In this document: in pieces, positions 58,437-64,000 of the stretch
Layout of the letters: every line of letters starts with the position of its first letter
Numbering within the stretch: position 1 is the stretch's first letter
DNA from: JADJOY01 sp046331705 [NCBI: bacterium]
GTDB taxonomy: Bacteria > JADJOY01
DNA length: 64,000 nt
Reading direction: 5' to 3'
Assembly: GCA_046331705.1 (NCBI GenBank)
Contig: JAXLQJ010000003.1
Location: forward strand, 216,332 to 280,331
Program-made: the position numbers and the translations under genes
The notes under the pieces: generated by a model
Seen by the model: only the letters and a program-made list of their open reading frames with translations
Databases searched by the model: none
Told to the model about the DNA's origin: nothing

Positions 58437-59429
58437 GTGTCCTCGTCCTCATTCTCGATTCCGCCCGCGAGCGACGGAGCCCTCGCTCGCGCCACCACGC
58501 GGGTTCCGCCGCGACGGTTCGCGGACCCGGAGGTCGTGGTCCAGTCCTGGTACGTCGCCGCACGCTCGCGCGCGCTGCGGGTCGGCGCCGTCGCGCGCAG
58601 CAATCCGTGCGGCCGGCCGCTGGTGCTGTGGCGCGGCGTCGACGGCCAGGTGCGGGCTGCGGACGCGCACTGCCCACACCTGGGTGCGCACCTCGGGCAC
58701 GGCTCGGTGACGGGCAACGATCTCGTCTGCGCGCTTCACCACTTCCGGTTTCGCGACGACGGCGTGCTGGTGGAGGCGCCCGCGCTCACGGTGCGACCGA
58801 ATTGCCGCCTGCGGACGTATCCGACCACCGAGCGCTGGGGCTTCGTCTGGATCTGGCACGGACCGGAAGCGCTCCATCCGCTGCCCGGCCCCGCCGAGAC
58901 GGAACGGCTGCGGACGCTGGTGCTGCCCCCGCAGCGCTTCACGTGTCACCACCACCTGATCGCGGTCAACGCGTGCGACACGCTTCACCTCGGCCCGTTG
59001 CACGGCCTCGAGCTCGCGACGCCGCCCGAGGTATCCATCGCCGATGCTCATCGCGCCGAGATGCGCCTCGTCGGGCGCTTCACCGCGGCGTGGAAACGCA
59101 AGCTCACCGGCGGTGACTCGGCAGACTTCGACGCACGCTTCGTGGTCAGCGGCGGCAACATTTGCTGGGTGAGCGTGGCGGCTCCCGTGCCGTTCCAGGT
59201 GCTGTTCGCCGGCAGGCCCGAGGGTCCGGGGCGCTCGCGCACCCAGTCGTTCGTGTTCTTCCCGCCGGGCAGCGTACGCCGCGCGCCGTCGATCCTCGGC
59301 CTCTTGGTGTTGTTGCTGCGGCGCGATCACCAGCTCCTCGAGGATCTGGCGTTCCGGCGCGGATTCACCAGCGGCGACCGAATCTTGGAAGCATTCGTCC
59401 GACACATCGACGCCATGCCGGTGGGATGA
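58437..59429 (+). CDS. Rieske non-heme iron oxygenase (KshA/DAF-36-like)
   Basis: 330 residues. N-terminal Rieske [2Fe-2S] domain with C79/H81 (CPHLGAHLGHG) and C98/H101 (CALHHF), then a catalytic domain with the mononuclear iron motif D181-x2-H184-x4-H189 in NACDTLHLGPLHG. Size, order and the HLGPLHG form recall ring-hydroxylating oxygenases of the steroid/cholesterol type (KshA, DAF-36/Neverland) rather than two-component aromatic dioxygenases. An NAD(P)H-linked reductase must supply electrons; none is adjacent. The GTG at 58437 is used. It follows the radical SAM gene in the same direction and could act on the same product. Confidence 0.9.
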   Translation: MSSSSFSIPPASDGALARATTRVPPRRFADPEVVVQSWYVAARSRALRVGAVARSNPCGRPLVLWRGVDGQVRAADAHCPHLGAHLGHGSVTGNDLVCALHHFRFRDDGVLVEAPALTVRPNCRLRTYPTTERWGFVWIWHGPEALHPLPGPAETERLRTLVLPPQRFTCHHHLIAVNACDTLHLGPLHGLELATPPEVSIADAHRAEMRLVGRFTAAWKRKLTGGDSADFDARFVVSGGNICWVSVAAPVPFQVLFAGRPEGPGRSRTQSFVFFPPGSVRRAPSILGLLVLLLRRDHQLLEDLAFRRGFTSGDRILEAFVRHIDAMPVG

Positions 59430-59531
59430 AGCGGCGCGTCGCAACCTGCCACACACGCGTTGCGTCGCGACACGAGGCTGCAACACCGATCCGCCCGAGC
59501 CGGGGGGCGTCCGCGTCGCGCCCGTCCACAG

Positions 59532-59553
59532 CTCTGAAATCACGAGACTTTTC
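59532..59553. promoter_or_regulatory. Inverted repeat CTGAAA-N10-TTTCAG
   Basis: A perfect 6-base inverted repeat with a 10-base spacer, in the 261-base gap between the Rieske gene and the small gene at 59691. It could be an operator for the following gene or a weak terminator of the Rieske gene. Nothing else in the gap is convincing. Confidence 0.3.
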
Positions 59554-59690
59554 AGCGTGTCGGATCGGCAGCCCACGCGCAGCCGTTGGCCCGTCGTTTG
59601 CTCTACCGCTCTCCCGGATCCTCCCTGCGATCCCAGGCGCGCTCGCGGCGCTTCCTTCGAGGAGCGACGCCGACGCGCCGGAGAGAAGCC

Positions 59691-59876
59691 ATGTACCGAG
59701 TCGAGCTGATCGACGGACGTGTCGAATGGATGGACGCGGACGCCGTCGCCCACTACGCGGGCATCATCAAGGCGTTCGTCCTCGACGAGCCCACCGACTT
59801 CGAGGGCGAGCTCGACAGGCTGTTCGCCGAGATCGAACCCCGGACGGCCGCACGAACCAGCGCGCGCGCGTCCTGA
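59691..59876 (+). CDS. Small acidic hypothetical protein, 61 residues
   Basis: ATG 59691 is preceded by GGAGAGA. The sequence MYRVELIDGRVEWMDADAVAHYAG resembles a short beta hairpin, then helical IIKAFVLDEPTDFEGELDRLFAEI, and an Ala/Arg tail. No family is recognised. The acidic, ordered look and the start region make it more likely real than random. It lies 129 bases before the large surface protein gene in the same direction. Confidence 0.5.
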   Translation: MYRVELIDGRVEWMDADAVAHYAGIIKAFVLDEPTDFEGELDRLFAEIEPRTAARTSARAS

Positions 59877-60005
59877 GCAGCACCCGCCGCCGCGTGCGTG
59901 CAGCACGGTGCGCGCGCGCCACCGGTATCGTCGGCGTTCGTGCATTGCTGAGCGCGCGAACGAATTCGCGCTAGGATCACCGCCCCTCGCTCCTTCGAGG
60001 TCGCG

Positions 60006-63000
60006 GTGAAACGAAGCGCGCGCACGCTGGTCTTGTTCACGGGTCTCGTCGTCTGCGGGTCGGTGCCCGCGGCGGCCTTCGAGATCGCGTCCCAGTCGCA
60101 TCACTTGGATCGGTTCCGGCTCGAGCCCGCCGAGCCGCTGGTGATCCGCTTCGATCGCTCGCTCGCACGCGCGTCGGTGGCGAGCGACTCGATTCGGATC
60201 CTCTGCACCGATCGCTCCGGGGTGGTACGCGTCGCCGGCACCACCACGCTCGACTCGACCACCGCCGTCGACGACACGCTGCGCTTCGCGCCGAGCGGAG
60301 GTGGCTTCGCGTTCGGGCGGCCACACCGCATCGTTCTCGCGCCCGAGCTGCGCGGAGCCGACGGATCCGTGCTCACGGGGGCGCTCCCCCGCGGCGACGT
60401 GTTCGTGCCGAACAAGCCGAGCAACCTCTCGGAAGAGCTGCTCGAGGTCTCGAGCGCGCTCATTGGCTACGACGTGAAGAGCCCCGAGAAGACCGACCCG
60501 AACGATCCGCTGCAGATCCCGGGCATCTCCACCACCGAGGCCTGGAAGCGCTCGATCGGCCGTCCCGACGTGCTGATCGCGGTGCTGGACGACGGGCTCG
60601 AGAGTTACGGCTCGCGCTCGTTGCGCGAAAGCCTCTTCCTGAATCGCGGCGAGCTGCCACTGCCGGCGAACGCCAGCGACTACGACGCGAATCACGACGG
60701 CCGATTCAACGCCGACGACTACGCCGGCGACCCGCGCGTCGGCGATCACGACCACGACGGGCGCCCCGACGCCGAGGACCTCATGACGGCCTTCTCGGAC
60801 GGCGTCGACGACGACGGCAACGGGCTCGTGGACGACGTGAGCGGCTGGGACTTCTTCCGCAATCGTCCGCGGGCGCTCGGCGTCCGCGAGTTCCCGGAGG
60901 GCACGCACGGTCAGGGACGCGCCGAAGAAGCGGTCGGCGCGCCTGGCGACACCGGTGCCGTGCCGGGCGGATGCCCGGATTGCTCGCTGCTGATGGTGCG
61001 CGTGAGCGACACGATCCTGGTGGAGGGAAATCTGTTCGCGGCCGGCCTGCGCTACGCCACGGCCATGGGTGCGCGCGTGGTGCTGGCGGCCGTGGGCGGC
61101 GTCGACAATCCGCGGGCGCTCGCCGAGGCCGTGCAGGCGGCGAACGACGCGGGAATGCTGCTGGTGGTCGCGTCGGGCGACGAGCTGAGCTTCCACCACA
61201 ACTACCCGGCGGCGTTGCCGGGCACCTATCAGGTGAAGTCGATCTTTCCGCTCCCGTTCGGCGCCCCACATTACGTGGAGACCTACTGCACGAACTGGGG
61301 CGCGCACATGGACGCGGCGGTGAGCTCCAGCAATTGCAGCTCGGAAGCCACCGGCAACACCGTGGGGCTCTTCGGCGCGCTGCTGTCGCGGGCGCGCGAC
61401 TTGGGGATCGAGCTCTCGGGCGGCGAGCTGCGGCAGATCCTGAACGGGACCGCCGACGACATCGCGTCGTCGTGCGTCTCGCTGACCGGCTCGTCCTGCC
61501 AGCCCGGCTTCGACGCGCATTTCGGCTACGGTCGCCCGAACGGCCGGCGTGCGATGGACGTCTTGGGCGATCCGACGCGAGCCGAGCCCGCGCGGATCCC
61601 CCCGGCCGTCGAGATTCAGGCACCCGGCTGGTTCGACATCGTCGATCCGCGCGCACGCCCGTCGCTCGACGTGAGCGGCACGATCGCGGCGCGCGGCCGA
61701 CCCTTCGACTACGCGCTGGAGGCGGCCACGGGTGTCGAGCCTCGCGACGAGCAGTTCCGCGTGTTCGCGTCGGGGTCGGGACGCGATGCGTTCGACGGCA
61801 CCTTCGGCAGCATCGATCTCGCGGCGCTCTTCGGCGGTGCGCCGCCCACGGGCGCGGTGGCGAAGCCGGACGATCCCACGGTCACGCTCCGCGTCCGGGT
61901 CACGGCCGGTGATGGGACGCGGGGCGAGATTCGGCGCGCCGTCGGCGTGCACTCGGACCCCGACGCGTTGCCGTCGTTTCCCAAGAGCCTCGGCAGCTCC
62001 GGCGAGTCGTCGGCCTTGCTGGTGGACCTGGGCGGTGGTCCGCCGGGGCAACTCGACCTGGTGCTCGCCACCAGCGACGGCTTGGTTCACGCGTTTCGGC
62101 GCGATTCGAGCGGTGCCGGATGGAACGAGGCCACGGGCTTTCCCGTCTCGCTTCCGGCGGCGATCGAAGGCGGCATCACCGACGGCGCGATCGCGTCCGC
62201 GGCCTACGGCGATCTCTACGGCGACGGCACGGGCTACGCGATCGTGGTCGCGACGGTGAGCGGCCGGATCTACGCCATCCACCCGCGCGGCGCCGCGCAC
62301 CTCGACGCGGCGGGAAAGCCGAGCCCGTTCCTGCCGGGCTTCCCGGTGGAGGCGCTGGCGGGCGATCGCTCGAGCTCGCGCGCCTATGCGCACGGCACCG
62401 CCTTCATCGCGACGCCCACGCTCGCCGATCTCGACGGCGACGGCTCGCTCGAGATCATCGCCGCGAGCTTCGACCAGCGGCTCTACGCGTTCCATCCGCG
62501 CGACGGCGACGGGGACGGCCGCGCGGACCCCGCCACCGGCTTCCCCGTGCTGCTGCGCAGCGATGCGGGGCGGGTGCCGGCGAAGCTCGTCTGCCTGGAC
62601 CGCGGCCAGCCCGCGATCGAGGCTTCGATCCTGACGTCGCCCGTCGCCGTGACGTTGGAGCCGGGGAGCGCCGACCCCGACCTCTCGCGTCACCCCGCGA
62701 TCGTCGCCGCCACGACCGAGCTCTGCGACGACGACGGCGACGGCGAGCCGGACACCGGGCGCTACTACGCCGTATGGCACGATGGCCAAGCCCATGCCGG
62801 CGGACCGTTCGTGTCGGGCTGGCCCGTCGCGACGCCCACGACGACCATCGGCGCGACGATCCCGTTGCCGCCACTCACCACGGGCGGCGACTTCGGACCC
62901 GCCGCGGGGGTCGTGGGCGGCGAAACGCTCGTCTACGGCGGAAACTTCCTCGGCTTTCCATTCGTCGTGCGCACCCGTTCCGGCACGACGTCGATCGAGC

Positions 63001-64000
63001 TCTTGCTCTCGGGCGATGGCGATCTCGCGGCGGGCGGCGGTGCGACGATCGCCCGCTTCGATCCGAGCTCCGAGGTGCCGACGCTGCTCGTTCCGACCGC
63101 GACCATCCTCGACCAAGGGCCCGGCATCCAGGCGCTCGATCACAACATCGTGGGCTGGCGCGCCGAGCCGCCGTACGAACGAGTCATCCGCGCGCCGATG
63201 GACGACATCCAGTTCCTCTCCAACCCAGCCGTGGCGGACGTCAGCGGCGACGGTCGCCCCGAGGTGATCGGTGGCTCGGGCGGCTATCTGCTGCGCGCTT
63301 ACGATGCGTCCCTGGCGATCGCACCCGGGTGGCCGCGCTACACACAGGGCTGGATCGTGGCGAGCCCGTCCCTGGGCGATGTCGACGGCGACGGCCGGCT
63401 CGAGGTCGTGATCCCCACGCGCGAAGGCAATCTCTTCGCGTGGCGCACCGCCGGTGCCACCTGCCGTGCCGATGGCGCCTGGCAGCCCGAATGGTGGACC
63501 TACCACCGCGACGAGCACCGCAGCGGCGTCTACGGCCACGATTCGCTGGCGCCTGCGCGGCTGCGCGAGCTGACTCGCTCGAGCGACGTGGACGGCTCGA
63601 TCGAGCTCGGCTGGATCGCGCCCGGCGGCGACGGGCCCTGTGGCCGAGCCGCGCGTTACGACGTCCGGTACGCCACGGACCCGTCGGCGGACTTGAGCGA
63701 TCCGGTCACGTTCGCCGCCGCACCGAGTGTGTCGAACCCGCCGTCACCGGCTGTGGCCGGCAGTCGCGAGCGCTTCCACTTCGTGCCGCCCCCGGATGCC
63801 GTGAGCTACGCGATTCGGGCCATCGACGAGCACGGCCTGATCGGGCTGCCCGCCGTCGCGTCGAGCGCGGCGCAGCCCGGCCGAGCACGCCACTCGGGCG
63901 GGTGCACCGTCGCCGACGGCGCGGCCAGCGACGGTTCGGGCGATGCGCTCGCCGTCCTGGCGCTGATCGCGCCGTGGCGGCGGCGACGCCGCGCCCGAAT
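60006..64000 (+). CDS. Large secreted protein: inactive-looking subtilase fold, VCBS/FG-GAP repeats, Fn3-like region, MYXO-CTERM-like tail; 3' end cut by window
   Basis: 1331 codons are visible from a GTG with GAGG upstream. A signal peptide (VLFTGLVVCGSVPAAA) is followed by a beta-rich region and a peptidase S8-like domain (about 190-470). The triad is broken: D195 is kept in VLIAVLDDG, the His of the usual HGTH is E298 (PEGTHGQG), and S446 lies in SSEATGNTVGLFGALL where GTSxATP is usual. A VCBS/FG-GAP-like propeller follows with calcium loops (LADLDGDGSLEIIAA, VADVSGDGRPEVIGG, LGDVDGDGRLEVVIP), then an Fn3-like segment (ELGWIAP ... ARYDVRYA). The last visible residues, GGCTVADG ... LAVLALIAPWRRRRRAR, have the Cys, hydrophobic run and Arg cluster of MYXO-CTERM-type sorting tails. 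Only the stop lies beyond the window. A long open frame on the opposite strand is its shadow. Confidence 0.9.
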   Translation, partial: MKRSARTLVLFTGLVVCGSVPAAAFEIASQSHHLDRFRLEPAEPLVIRFDRSLARASVASDSIRILCTDRSGVVRVAGTTTLDSTTAVDDTLRFAPSGGGFAFGRPHRIVLAPELRGADGSVLTGALPRGDVFVPNKPSNLSEELLEVSSALIGYDVKSPEKTDPNDPLQIPGISTTEAWKRSIGRPDVLIAVLDDGLESYGSRSLRESLFLNRGELPLPANASDYDANHDGRFNADDYAGDPRVGDHDHDGRPDAEDLMTAFSDGVDDDGNGLVDDVSGWDFFRNRPRALGVREFPEGTHGQGRAEEAVGAPGDTGAVPGGCPDCSLLMVRVSDTILVEGNLFAAGLRYATAMGARVVLAAVGGVDNPRALAEAVQAANDAGMLLVVASGDELSFHHNYPAALPGTYQVKSIFPLPFGAPHYVETYCTNWGAHMDAAVSSSNCSSEATGNTVGLFGALLSRARDLGIELSGGELRQILNGTADDIASSCVSLTGSSCQPGFDAHFGYGRPNGRRAMDVLGDPTRAEPARIPPAVEIQAPGWFDIVDPRARPSLDVSGTIAARGRPFDYALEAATGVEPRDEQFRVFASGSGRDAFDGTFGSIDLAALFGGAPPTGAVAKPDDPTVTLRVRVTAGDGTRGEIRRAVGVHSDPDALPSFPKSLGSSGESSALLVDLGGGPPGQLDLVLATSDGLVHAFRRDSSGAGWNEATGFPVSLPAAIEGGITDGAIASAAYGDLYGDGTGYAIVVATVSGRIYAIHPRGAAHLDAAGKPSPFLPGFPVEALAGDRSSSRAYAHGTAFIATPTLADLDGDGSLEIIAASFDQRLYAFHPRDGDGDGRADPATGFPVLLRSDAGRVPAKLVCLDRGQPAIEASILTSPVAVTLEPGSADPDLSRHPAIVAATTELCDDDGDGEPDTGRYYAVWHDGQAHAGGPFVSGWPVATPTTTIGATIPLPPLTTGGDFGPAAGVVGGETLVYGGNFLGFPFVVRTRSGTTSIELLLSGDGDLAAGGGATIARFDPSSEVPTLLVPTATILDQGPGIQALDHNIVGWRAEPPYERVIRAPMDDIQFLSNPAVADVSGDGRPEVIGGSGGYLLRAYDASLAIAPGWPRYTQGWIVASPSLGDVDGDGRLEVVIPTREGNLFAWRTAGATCRADGAWQPEWWTYHRDEHRSGVYGHDSLAPARLRELTRSSDVDGSIELGWIAPGGDGPCGRAARYDVRYATDPSADLSDPVTFAAAPSVSNPPSPAVAGSRERFHFVPPPDAVSYAIRAIDEHGLIGLPAVASSAAQPGRARHSGGCTVADGAASDGSGDALAVLALIAPWRRRRRAR

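Noticed and set aside
58449-63539. 1696-codon minus-strand open frame at the right end
   Set aside because: It is the antisense of the Rieske gene and of the large secreted protein; its sequence lacks signal peptide, domains or hydrophobic core pattern.

Overview
The window is about 64 kb of very GC-rich bacterial chromosome with tightly packed genes, many GTG starts and many 1-4 base stop/start overlaps. Several features suggest a myxobacteria-like deltaproteobacterium or a related, largely uncultured lineage: secreted subtilases with MopE-type metal-binding repeats, FG-GAP/VCBS propeller proteins, a MYXO-CTERM-like tail at the right edge, a Pla-1/cef-type lipase lipoprotein, NtrC-type regulators and orphan hybrid-like kinases. 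No ribosomal marker is present, so the assignment is only an inference. I found no rRNA, tRNA, CRISPR array, insertion sequence or phage gene.

Left part (1-23.2 kb): a truncated pyruvate:ferredoxin oxidoreductase (nifJ); a UspA-family protein with a sugar-kinase-like/P-loop kinase fusion; a PAS-PAS histidine kinase; an NfnB/GltD-type flavoprotein divergent from a three-gene glycerol-3-phosphate oxidation operon (GlpA-like, FAD/NAD reductase, DUF1667 protein). Then follow a secreted FG-GAP protein, a kinase with two ATPase-like domains, a small lipoprotein, an NtrC-type regulator with a 58-residue companion, an adenosine/adenine deaminase, an NfnA/SudB-type reductase and a PhyH-type dioxygenase.

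Centre (23.2-31.5 kb): one minus-strand operon encodes a group 3b-like cytosolic NiFe hydrogenase (beta, gamma, delta, alpha subunits, then HypF). The alpha (large) subunit is fused in frame to a domain that looks like the hydrogenase maturation endopeptidase that normally processes it, with all three expected metal ligands present. This is the most unusual observation in the window.

Right-centre (31.5-50 kb): an NtrC-type regulator, a lipase-like lipoprotein, an alpha/beta hydrolase, a four-gene fully overlapping operon (degenerate MBL protein, pentapeptide-repeat protein, intact MBL hydrolase, HSL-type esterase), a secreted subtilase with three near-identical MopE repeats and a clear terminator, then fur-feoA-feoA-feoB-FeoB-associated Cys-rich protein with a probable Fur box on the first feoA start codon, a BamE/SmpA-like lipoprotein, a DUF362 protein, an inositol monophosphatase-family enzyme and a sirtuin.

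Right part (50-64 kb): a neighbourhood rich in modifying enzymes: a class I methyltransferase, two different B12-binding-type radical SAM proteins, an isoprenylcysteine-methyltransferase-like membrane protein, a MacB/LolCDE-like exporter (one ATPase, two FtsX permeases) and a Rieske oxygenase. This looks like lipid or small-molecule tailoring with export, but the product is unknown. The window ends inside a large secreted protein with a subtilase fold whose catalytic His is replaced by Glu, followed by VCBS repeats, an Fn3-like region and a C-terminal sorting-signal-like tail.
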